Assembly (NCBI GenBank): GCA_016293205.1
Contig: JAEDES010000010.1
Span: 1 to 32,549 of the forward strand
Source of the DNA: Bacilli bacterium
GTDB taxonomy: Bacteria; Bacillota_I; Bacilli_A; RF39; UBA660
Length of the DNA: 32,549 bases
Direction of reading: 5' to 3'
Below are positions 8,109 through 16,100 of the stretch, one piece after another. A model generated the notes under the pieces. It was not told the DNA's origin, searched no databases, and worked only from the letters and a program-made list of their open reading frames with translations. Every line of letters begins with the position of its first letter. The stretch's first letter is position 1. The position numbers and the translations under genes are program-made.

Positions 8109-8879
8109 ATGAAAAAGAAAATATTAATAACAGCAGGACCAACAAACGAATATATTGATGAAGTAATGAAAATTACAAATATGTCTACAGGACGACTAGG
8201 AATTGAATTAACAAAAAATTATTTAAATGAAGGATATGAAGTAACTTTAATTGCAACAAGAAGTGTTGTAAGATCAAATCTATATGAAAGATATAATTTA
8301 GAAAATAATCCCAATTTAAAAACTATCCCAATCGAAACAACAGAAGATATGTTGCAAGCACTAATTAATGAATCTAAAAATAAATATGACCTAGTAATAC
8401 ACTCTTCTGCCGTAGGAGATTATAAACCAGAATTTTCTTTTAGAATGGAAGATTTAGCAGATGAACTTGCTCAAGCTATAACACAAGGATTAATTACTAA
8501 AGAAGAAATTCTAAGTATTTTAACTAATCCAAAATGTAAAGTTAATGATGATACTAAAATAAGTAGTTATGAACCACATCTAACAGTAAAATTAACTCTT
8601 ACCCCTAAACTTATATCTAAATTAAGAAAACTATTCCCAGAAGCTACTTTAATAGGATTTAAACTATTAGAAAATGTTACAAAAGAACATCTTCTAGAAG
8701 TAGCAACAAAATTATGTATAAAAAATGATATGGACTATATTATTGCAAACGATCTACATGATTTAAGACAAGGTACTCATCTATCATTCCTAGTAAATAA
8801 AGATGGATATCAAAATGAACAATTCAAATCTCCAGAAGATATATTTGCATCAACAAAAGAAAAAATAAAAAGTCATTAG
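8109..8879 (+). CDS. coaB: phosphopantothenate--cysteine ligase (standalone CoaB)
   Basis: 256 residues. It joins 4'-phosphopantothenate to cysteine using a nucleotide triphosphate in coenzyme A synthesis. The Rossmann-like start ILITAGPTNEYIDEVMKITN, the NMSTGRLG motif, the HSSAVGDYKPEF stretch and the C-terminal IGFKLLENV...IANDL pattern match the separate CoaB found in streptococci and relatives rather than the CoaBC fusion. CoaC is not in the window and must be elsewhere. Its AAGGAGG site is 8 nt before the ATG. It is the sole gene of its transcript, divergent from a LysR-type regulator, and ends in a terminator shared with the serpin gene. Confidence 0.9.
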   Translation: MKKKILITAGPTNEYIDEVMKITNMSTGRLGIELTKNYLNEGYEVTLIATRSVVRSNLYERYNLENNPNLKTIPIETTEDMLQALINESKNKYDLVIHSSAVGDYKPEFSFRMEDLADELAQAITQGLITKEEILSILTNPKCKVNDDTKISSYEPHLTVKLTLTPKLISKLRKLFPEATLIGFKLLENVTKEHLLEVATKLCIKNDMDYIIANDLHDLRQGTHLSFLVNKDGYQNEQFKSPEDIFASTKEKIKSH

Positions 8880-8891
8880 ACTTTTTATTTT
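8862..8891. terminator. bidirectional terminator overlapping two stop codons
   Basis: A 13-bp stem (AAAATAAAAAGTC at 8862-8874 / GACTTTTTATTTT at 8879-8891) with loop ATTA. The coaB TAG stop is in the loop/stem and the serpin TAA is in the right arm, so one element ends both converging genes. Confidence 0.8.
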
Positions 8892-10597
8892 GTTGTAGGA
8901 TTATAAACTGTACCAGTAAACCATACTTCTCCACTAGCTTTATCTCTAATTAAATATAAATATGGTTTATCAAAAGTAATATCAATTGTTTCTACTGGAA
9001 CTTCATATAAATAATCAAATCCACCTGCTGCAGAACCCATACCACCTACTGCAGTAGCAGCTGCTGCTTTAATTCCATCATTTGAAAAATCAATATTAGC
9101 TTTATGAGATGCATGATTAATATAAACACCTTTAGCATCACTTAATTTAGATAAATCCGCTTTTTTAGAATCAAATACATCAGTAATACCAAGTTTATTT
9201 AAATCATCCATTAATCTTAATTCATACTTATAACTAAATAATGGAATATCTCCAACTATTTTAGTAACTTTTCCATCAGTAAAGTTTTCTAACTTAATTG
9301 CTTTTAATTTTTTAATATCCTTATTTAAACTCTTAGCACTCATATTTTTAACATAAGTTTCTAATTCAACATTTCTTGGCATTAGTGCAATATATTCTAA
9401 AGTTAATCCATTATATTCTTTTAAATCTTTAGAGAATACTTTAACTTTATCATCAACATGTAATGAAAAATCAGTTGAAAATTTAACATCTTTATAACTA
9501 GATCCTAAATCATTAATAAACTCCTCTACATAACTATCAACATCTAATTCATTATTTTGTTTAGCAAACTCATAATTCATAGGATCTTCTAACCACTTCT
9601 TATATTCAGCAGTAATTGTCTTTTTAATATTATCTTTACCTAAAGAATTGATAATATCATATCTATTAATAGCAGCCCCTACTTGAACTGCATTAACTTC
9701 TTCTCCATCATTAAATTTCATTTGTTTATAAAGTTCATCACATAATAGTGGAACACTAGAATAAAAATCAATATGTGGATATCTAACATTATATGCATCT
9801 TTATAAGTTGCACATGTAGCTTGAATTTTCTTATTCCATTCCATATCAATTGCAAGTGCATTAATTAATACAAAATCACTATTAGTAATTGAATTATCAA
9901 ACATATCAGGAATTAATTCAAATGTTTTATTGCTAACCCATTTATTTAAAGGATCAGGACTAGTAATAGGATCATAAATAATTTCAGCTCCATACTTACT
10001 AGTTAAATTAGAAACATAACTATCTTTAATACCACTTTTAAAACTATTACGAATAAATAATGCATTTGCAAAAGACATATTATTACTATTAGTATACTTT
10101 CTAGCATTATAATCCCCAATTAAACCTCTAATTTGAGCATTACTCATACCAGCAGTACCTTCATTTAACATTGCAAGTGCATATTTAATTGATATTGGAC
10201 TATATACCATATTAGACTTCTTATTTTCAAGTTGCATGAAATGAATATCAAAATCTTCTAATCCATTACCAGACATTCTATATGGAGAATGTACTTCTTC
10301 TACATCAGTAACAATAGAATCATCTTTATTTAGATAATTATCTTCATAATAAATATAACCCATTCCACCAATTAAAACTAATGTCATAATTATTAATAAA
10401 GCAATAATAAATCCTTGAAAAGAATTCTTCTTCTTTTTCTTAACCTCTTTATTATTAACAACTTGTTGTCCAGGACTAACCACATTCCCCGGATTAATAT
10501 CTTGTACAGGCTGATTACTAACATTTTGTACAGGAATATTATTATTAAATTCTACACCCTTCATTTCAGGTATAGGTTTATTATTTTGTTCGTTCAT
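8885..10597 (-). CDS. membrane-anchored serpin with an extended reactive loop
   Basis: 570 residues. Residues 1-60 are a Pro/Asn/Gln-rich basic cytoplasmic tail, 61-82 one membrane helix, and 108-570 an outside serpin domain. Recognisable serpin parts are NMVYSPISIKYALAMLNEGT (129-148), the LINALAIDMEWNKKI strand region (244-258), the inhibitory hinge N506-DGIKAAAATAV and the terminal FDKPYLYLIRD (542-552). The Ala-rich hinge is what inhibitory serpins need for loop insertion, so protease inhibition is likely. Two oddities: about 120 extra residues near 262-385, and a loop from hinge to FDKP about 12 residues longer than in alpha-1-antitrypsin, rich in Gly/Ala. It has its own promoter (10619-10647) and a GAGTG-type ribosome site. 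Confidence 0.88.
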   Translation of the reverse strand: MNEQNNKPIPEMKGVEFNNNIPVQNVSNQPVQDINPGNVVSPGQQVVNNKEVKKKKKNSFQGFIIALLIIMTLVLIGGMGYIYYEDNYLNKDDSIVTDVEEVHSPYRMSGNGLEDFDIHFMQLENKKSNMVYSPISIKYALAMLNEGTAGMSNAQIRGLIGDYNARKYTNSNNMSFANALFIRNSFKSGIKDSYVSNLTSKYGAEIIYDPITSPDPLNKWVSNKTFELIPDMFDNSITNSDFVLINALAIDMEWNKKIQATCATYKDAYNVRYPHIDFYSSVPLLCDELYKQMKFNDGEEVNAVQVGAAINRYDIINSLGKDNIKKTITAEYKKWLEDPMNYEFAKQNNELDVDSYVEEFINDLGSSYKDVKFSTDFSLHVDDKVKVFSKDLKEYNGLTLEYIALMPRNVELETYVKNMSAKSLNKDIKKLKAIKLENFTDGKVTKIVGDIPLFSYKYELRLMDDLNKLGITDVFDSKKADLSKLSDAKGVYINHASHKANIDFSNDGIKAAAATAVGGMGSAAGGFDYLYEVPVETIDITFDKPYLYLIRDKASGEVWFTGTVYNPTTK

Positions 10598-10618
10598 CTA
10601 ATCACTCCTATCATACTA

Positions 10619-10647
10619 ATTATAAAACAATATATTTATTATTCCAA
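10619..10647 (-). promoter_or_regulatory. serpin promoter
   Basis: TTGGAA (10642-10647), 17 bp, TATAAT (10619-10624), read on the minus strand, directly downstream of the terminator of the preceding gene. Confidence 0.65.
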
Positions 10648-10658
10648 TAAAATATATT

Positions 10659-10680
10659 AAAAAAAACTACTTTACAGTAG
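10659..10680 (-). terminator. intrinsic terminator after the 125-aa membrane gene
   Basis: Short stem AGTAG/CTACT (10667-10680) with loop TTAC read on the plus strand, then eight T's on the minus strand. The stem is only 5 bp, but position (just past the stop at 10672) and T-run support it. Confidence 0.55.
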
Positions 10681-11049
10681 ATTTATAAAAAAAGAACTAC
10701 AAACAATACCATATAAAATTAAACTTATGCTAATCTTAATAATATTTAAAAACTTTATTTTTTCTTTTCTAATTACAAGTTTAATAATTCTTACAACTTC
10801 CAAAATAATATTAAAAATAATCCAAAATGGAAATAATAAAAAATAAAGTAAAGTGAATAATCCATAACAATATATTACACTTACAAATAGTTTATCAGTC
10901 CCAACAGGAAATATAACTTCTAATAATCCAGTAGAATGTAAACAAAAATATAATGCTTGAATACTAACAAAAATAATAATAGATATAAAAGATATATTAG
11001 TAATCAACATACATAATTTTTCATAATCAAAAACATTCTTATCTTTCAT
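10672..11049 (-). CDS. small multi-pass membrane protein, unknown
   Basis: 125 residues with three hydrophobic segments, about 18-40, 52-85 (possibly two helices) and 102-123, and a basic loop RIIKLVIRKEKIKF in between. It starts 17 nt after the KilA-N gene with an AGGTGAT ribosome site and is probably in the same transcript. I recognise no family; nothing in it suggests an enzyme. Confidence 0.7.
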   Translation of the reverse strand: MKDKNVFDYEKLCMLITNISFISIIIFVSIQALYFCLHSTGLLEVIFPVGTDKLFVSVIYCYGLFTLLYFLLFPFWIIFNIILEVVRIIKLVIRKEKIKFLNIIKISISLILYGIVCSSFFINLL

Positions 11050-11066
11050 ATAATCACCTATCTAAA

Positions 11067-11915
11067 TTATAACAATTTATCTATATAATTTAAAGAATTA
11101 CTATTGTTTAATATGTTCATCTGTTCTCTTGCAATCATATTTAGTTTAACAAGTCTATCTCTTTGAGAAATATTCATCTTTATTAATTCTGCATTTATAT
11201 TTTCTAAATTATTTAATACAACTAAATGTAGCAAATCTGTATAATCTCTAATATTTCCAAACTTAGATAATTCTGGATTTAAAACTCTCCATTCCTTAGC
11301 AGTCATACCAAATAAAGCAACATTCAATACATCTGCTTCTTCTGCATAAACAAATCTTTTTTGTTTTTCTGTTAAGTTAGGTATAATTATATTTTTAATT
11401 GCATTAGTATGAACTAAATAATTCATCTTAGTTAAAATTCTATTAGCATGCCATTCTAATTTATCTTGATATGCTTCATTCTTCTTTAATCTTTGAAATT
11501 CAGTAATTAAATATAATTTAAATTCAGGAGATAACCAACTTGCAAATTCAAATGCAATATCAGAATGAGCATAAGTTCCACCATCATATCTTCCTGATTT
11601 AGAAATAATACCAATTGCATTTGTTGAACTTATCCATTTCTGTGGAGAAATTTTAAACTTATTACATCCCGCTTCATTTTTAAACGCGTCGAATTCGACA
11701 CGTTTAAAATTTGAATTATTAATGCTTTCCCATAATCCTAAATATAATATTACATCTTTATTTCTCATCCAATTTTGTATAGGAATCCTAGGTTCCTCTC
11801 TATCAGCATATCTTGCTAAATCAGTTAGTGAAATATATTCACTACCATTAACATTCATAACACCAACTATATGCTCTCCTACTTTCATTTCTGTCTTTGT
11901 AATTTCATCTTTCAT
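11067..11915 (-). CDS. KilA-N domain protein
   Basis: About 282 residues. The N-terminal part is a KilA-N DNA-binding domain of the phage/plasmid type: YISLTDLARYADREEPRIPI, QNWMRNKDVILYLGLWE, FKNEAGCNKF-ISPQKWISSTNAIGI, and the very typical GGTYAHSDIAFEFASWLSPEF with KLYLITEFQRLK. The C-terminal half is helical and not assigned. KilA-N proteins are phage antirepressors or regulators, and standalone copies are widespread in gut bacteria; the role here is unknown. The ATG at 11915 is chosen because of the GGAGGGTG site; an in-frame TTG at 11930 lies inside that site. Around 11678-11709 the gene uses GTC, TTC, GAC and GCG codons that are rare in its neighbours, a sign of transfer. Confidence 0.9.
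   Translation of the reverse strand: MKDEITKTEMKVGEHIVGVMNVNGSEYISLTDLARYADREEPRIPIQNWMRNKDVILYLGLWESINNSNFKRVEFDAFKNEAGCNKFKISPQKWISSTNAIGIISKSGRYDGGTYAHSDIAFEFASWLSPEFKLYLITEFQRLKKNEAYQDKLEWHANRILTKMNYLVHTNAIKNIIIPNLTEKQKRFVYAEEADVLNVALFGMTAKEWRVLNPELSKFGNIRDYTDLLHLVVLNNLENINAELIKMNISQRDRLVKLNMIAREQMNILNNSNSLNYIDKLL
11678..11709. repeat. 32-bp near-perfect palindrome inside the KilA-N gene
   Basis: Two 16-base arms (centre between 11693 and 11694, core GTCGAATTCGAC) with a single mismatched pair (11687/11700). It is far richer in G+C than its surroundings and codes for part of the KilA-N domain (FKRVEFDAFK). Confidence 0.8.
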
Positions 11916-11971
11916 TTTTTCACCCTCCAAAAGTATTATTATCTTGGAATTTAAAAAAATTTAATAAAATT

Positions 11972-12002
11972 AAAAAAGACATAAATTATTTTTTATGTCT
12001 TT
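11972..12002 (-). terminator. intrinsic terminator after the GNAT-like gene
   Basis: An 11-bp stem AAAGACATAAA (11975-11985) / TTTATGTCTTT (11992-12002), with six T's following on the minus strand. It overlaps the end of the gene stopping at 11986. Confidence 0.8.
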
Positions 12003-12678
12003 CTAAAACACTCTTAGTTTTAACTTTTGCTTTATCATAGTTAAGTAAATAATATGGAACATTATCCCTTCTAAAACTTTGTAAAGGCATAATCACATCA
12101 TCTAAATAAATATAATCACCTATATCACCAATAATTTCATAATTATTAGTAGAAAAAACTTTTGAATTAGCAAAAATATCTTCATGTTTTTTATCTCTAA
12201 ATAAAAGTAATTTTCTTCTATCTGAATAGTCATTACATCTACATAAAGAAACAACATCACGTCTAGTATCATATAAACTTTGATCTAATATATCAAATCC
12301 ATAAGTCTTTAATAAATATAATAGAAACGGCTTTCTTTGTTTTTCATGAACACCTAAAAAATCATACCCACTATTTAAACAAAGATCAATCCAAGAAGAA
12401 ACAAGTAATGAACCTATATTTAAATTTCTAAATTGTTCTAAAACTTTCACACCAATAAATGAACTAGTCTTAGTATCATGATCTAAATAAAAATAAATAT
12501 GCCCTTGTTTAACCTCTCTTCCATCAATCATAGTAGTAGCCCATATATAATATTTATCTTTATGAGAACCATCATCTCTAGATTTTACTAAATATAAAGA
12601 TTGATTGTATTCCCCAGAGAAATAACTATCAGAATATAAATTCTTTTCACCCGAATTTAATTCTTCTAAATATCCCAT
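11986..12678 (-). CDS. GNAT-like acetyltransferase, putative
   Basis: 230 residues. Residues about 75-130 contain a plausible acetyl-CoA-binding motif A: SFIGVKVLEQFRNLNIGSLL, with the Q/R-x-x-G-pattern in slightly altered form, followed by a helix and YDFLGVHEKQRKPFLLYLLKTYGF, as in GNAT motif B. The C-terminal 100 residues are not part of a minimal GNAT and are unassigned. The substrate is unknown. Start: the ATG at 12678, placed 8 nt after AAAGGAG; the reading frame extends to an upstream ATG at 12702, which lies before that ribosome site and is not favoured. It has its own promoter, divergent from a small plus-strand gene. Confidence 0.65.
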   Translation of the reverse strand: MGYLEELNSGEKNLYSDSYFSGEYNQSLYLVKSRDDGSHKDKYYIWATTMIDGREVKQGHIYFYLDHDTKTSSFIGVKVLEQFRNLNIGSLLVSSWIDLCLNSGYDFLGVHEKQRKPFLLYLLKTYGFDILDQSLYDTRRDVVSLCRCNDYSDRRKLLLFRDKKHEDIFANSKVFSTNNYEIIGDIGDYIYLDDVIMPLQSFRRDNVPYYLLNYDKAKVKTKSVLERHKK

Positions 12679-12706
12679 ATAAACTACTCCTTTCAAATGC
12701 ATTAGT

Positions 12707-12734
12707 ATTTTAACATAAAATTTAAAATTGTAAA
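12707..12734 (-). promoter_or_regulatory. promoter of the GNAT-like gene
   Basis: TTTACA (12729-12734), 16 bp, TAAAAT (12707-12712) preceded by TGT, on the minus strand. Its -35 occupies nearly the same bases as the -35 of the divergent promoter. Confidence 0.65.
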
Positions 12735-12756
12735 AGAAAATCTAATGCTATATAAT
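12728..12756 (+). promoter_or_regulatory. promoter of the 56-aa gene
   Basis: TTGTAA (12728-12733), 17 bp, TATAAT (12751-12756), then AAAGGAG at 12766-12772 and an ATG at 12779. Confidence 0.7.
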
Positions 12757-12778
12757 AAAAATATAAAAGGAGAATCAT

Positions 12779-12949
12779 ATGAAACTATTCAAAAAGAAAA
12801 ATGAAACTAAAGATAATGACAAAGAATTTGTAAGATTTGTAAAAGAACAAACAAATGATGAAGAATTTACTAAGTTTGTAGAAAAAACATTAGAAGAATC
12901 CAATTCTAAAAAAAATAATAAACTAATAAATATAAAAATAGAAAAATAA
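12779..12949 (+). CDS. 56-aa charged small protein
   Basis: A short reading frame with every expression signal: a consensus-like promoter (12728-12756), an AAAGGAG ribosome site 7 nt from the ATG, and a terminator beginning 1 nt after its TAA. The protein is MKLFKKKNETKDNDKEF... and then a repeated-looking FVRFVKEQTNDEEFTKFVEKT stretch, rich in Lys and Glu with no membrane helix, probably helical. I recognise no family. It precedes the 1551-aa gene on the same strand but the terminator separates them. Confidence 0.7.
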   Translation: MKLFKKKNETKDNDKEFVRFVKEQTNDEEFTKFVEKTLEESNSKKNNKLINIKIEK

Positions 12950-12950
12950 A

Positions 12951-12977
12951 AAGTACATCATATGATGTACTTATTTT
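12951..12977 (+). terminator. intrinsic terminator after the 56-aa gene
   Basis: Perfect 22-bp palindrome AAGTACATCAT/ATGATGTACTT (12951-12972) followed by ATTTTTAT. The innermost bases form the loop. Confidence 0.75.
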
Positions 12978-13166
12978 TATATAGAGCGATTGGTTAGTTA
13001 TTCTCAACTTTTCCATCACAATTGAGAATTAATGCATACAAGTATCAATTTCTATATGCATCTTGCCATAAATTTATTTAATTATAAATACTTTTTATTT
13101 AAATTATTTGTAATTACGCTAAATTGAACTAAACATATGATAAAATGGTATTGTAGGTGATAATAG
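12978..13166 (+). promoter_or_regulatory. structured leader/promoter region of the giant gene
   Basis: About 190 bp without a gene. Two inverted repeats occur in tandem: ATTCTCAA/TTGAGAAT (13000-13029) and ATGCATA/TATGCAT (13032-13061). A weak promoter may be TTACGC (13114-13119), 16 bp, TATGAT (13136-13141). AGGTGAT at 13155-13161 is the ribosome site for the ATG at 13167. If the promoter is the one named, the repeats lie upstream of it and would be binding sites rather than RNA structure. Confidence 0.4.
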
Positions 13167-16100
13167 ATGGATTATAAATATCAAAGAAAACAAATATTTG
13201 GGAAAAGATTAAAAGTTCCAAAACGTATTTTAAATAAAGTATATAATTGTACTCTATCTTTAAGTGAATTTATTGAATATCAATTAGATGATAAAATACC
13301 AGTTTCATGTATCATAGAATCAGATAGAAAAATAGTTGGAAAATTTGGTATAGATAAATGTAAAAAATTAGATTGGGAATTAATTAATAAATATATATTT
13401 GATAATAGCATAAGTTTTAGAGATATATTAATGTCTATTGATTCACAAACAGAAAATATTAATCAAGCTTTGTATGAACTTGTAAAAGATCAAATAAAGC
13501 CAAGTGATTATTCACCAAAAATGGCTGAAGTATATTCTGATAGATTGTTTGAAATATCTAGAATTGGAAATAATGAAACAGATGATTATAGTGAAAGCAG
13601 ATTAAGAAATATGAAACACGCCTTTAATCGTGGTAAAGTTAATCTAAAAGAAATAATTGGTAATTGGGAATTATTTAAAGATAAAGATTTAAGTTATTGC
13701 TTATTAAACGATGAAAATAATAAAAATAATATTACGGATAGTTCACTAAAAGAATTTATGAAAATTTATGGTACATTAGCGCCTTTAATAGTAGAAAATA
13801 ATGATATTTATAGTTTTATTGCCACTATTTCTAGTCTTTCTTCAGAGGAAGAAAAACATAATTATTTAAAACAATTTACTGATGATATATTAAATAATAC
13901 TTATAGAGAATATGGAGATGTAAGGCCACCAATTAAGCCAACAAATGAACAATACAAAGAAATTTTTAAGTATTCATCAATTGTAGAATATTTGAAAACT
14001 TTTAATTACGGATATCTATCAGAAAATTTTATTAATGAATTGAGCCAACTTCCTGAAGACTACTTATTTAATATGCCATTTCCATTTTCAACAATATTAA
14101 ATTATCATGTCTTATCATTTATTGATACATATGGTTTAAGAAATGTTGTTGATTTTGATAATGAATGTGGACACTTTTTTTCGAACAACAATTGTGAAAT
14201 GCTTAAATTGATGTTTAACATGTATCTACACTATGCAGGAAATGAACACGATCCTAAGAAAACAATTTACACTAAAAGAGATGAGAATGGATATTATATT
14301 GAAGGTCCATATACAAAAGACCAATTTTATGAAGCAATGAAAAGAATGATAATATATGGACCAAGTGATTGGGATTATGTTGATAAGGCTCCAGATTATA
14401 GAAAAATGACAGGAGAATTTAGAGTAAGAAATGCAGAATTATTTATATCTGAACAAGCACCAGAAGAATTACAAAAATTATTTTATACAAAATCGATAAC
14501 ACCTCAATTACTTATAGAACATCCAGAGTATATTCCATATTTAAATGGAAAAGATTTAAGTTCTTGTTTTAAAGATATGTCTATTAAAATTGATGGAAGT
14601 GATACATTATACGGATATGAGAACATTTATAGTTTCATCAGTAGTAAGACTGATTTTAATGGAGTTATGAATTTTATTACTGAATATAGAGATGTCTTAG
14701 ATATTGTTTTCGATAGAAGAATGTCAGATCACTATCAATATGAAATAGTGTTTTCGGTTACTGATGATATAGACCAAATTCAAAATAGAATTCATGAAAC
14801 TTTAAGAAAACTTATTATTGAAAAAGGATTAACCTATCCTACACATATTCCTAAGAATTTAATTGAACAATATCCATCTATGTTCTTAGATAAAAATGCT
14901 CCCCAAGAATTGCAAGAAGCTTTTTATGGTAGAACTATTACTTCAGAATTCATTTTATCAAATCCAGCTTATAGAGATTATTTAAATAGTGTTGATTTAG
15001 AATGTTTATTCAAATATATGCCTGTTGGGATAATGCTTAAAAGTTCTTCAAATAATATGAGTATTTCTGGACCATTAGGATATAGCACAAGTTATCATCA
15101 AATTAATTTTGTTAATGCACTTAAACAAACTTTTGGTGAATCCGATGCCTTAGATGTAATGCTTATATATGGTAAATATATTGAACAGGTATATGAAGCA
15201 AATAAGCTTAAAAACTTCTTATATAATAAAGAGTTTACACAAGATGGTTTTCTTGATGAATTAGATAAAACAATATTACAAAATATTATTGATGGAAATA
15301 TGAAATATGATGAGAGCATTCCAAGTCATTTCAAAAATAATAATCCAACTTTATTCTTAGGGGCAAATGTGCCACAAGAAATAAAAGATAAATTTTATAA
15401 TAGAAAATTTACATTAAAAGATTTTAATGATAATCCTGAATTATTAAATATATTTGAAACTACAAATATAGCATGTGCTTTTCCAGAAAATATTTCTTGG
15501 ATTATTCCTTTATTTAATGATTCTGAAAATTTTAAAATCGGAAACTATAATCGTATGAAAGTTATATCAGCATATTCTAAAATACAAGATGTTGAACTTC
15601 AAAAAGCATTTAAAGAATATGTTATGGAATTTGGTACTAATATTGATATAGAAAAAATAGAATATGTTTCAGAAGTCTTATCAAGACTTTCGTTATCAAA
15701 TTCAAGTGAAATATTTACATTTAGAAAAGAACTTGCTACTCAAATATTGAAGTCAAATAATCCTTTAGATAGTTTAAGTAAAATCGAAGATGTGTTTATT
15801 AGAAATAATATTCCTACTGTCGGAAAAATATATTCTTGCTTTGAAATATTACATCCTGATTTTCAAGGATTTAACCTTGGAAGTTCAATGGTATCACCAG
15901 TATTAAAAAAATCATCAACAATGGGCAAAAAAGTGACAGTATTCTCTGATTTAATTAAATCATCATTTGGTTCAAATAATAGATCTGTTAATGCATATTT
16001 AAAAAATATAGAATTTAGTTCAAATTTATATGAAAGTATAAAATCTGGTCAAATTCAATTTGATTCACTTGGAGAAACTGAAATGAGAGAATTAACTACT

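Noticed and set aside
11702..11964. Plus-strand 80-aa frame opposite the KilA-N gene
   Set aside because: It is antisense to a clearly recognised domain and lacks a ribosome site.
15098..15319. Minus-strand frames inside the giant gene (also 16238-16435)
   Set aside because: They are shadows of the long plus-strand frame, without ribosome sites or recognisable products.
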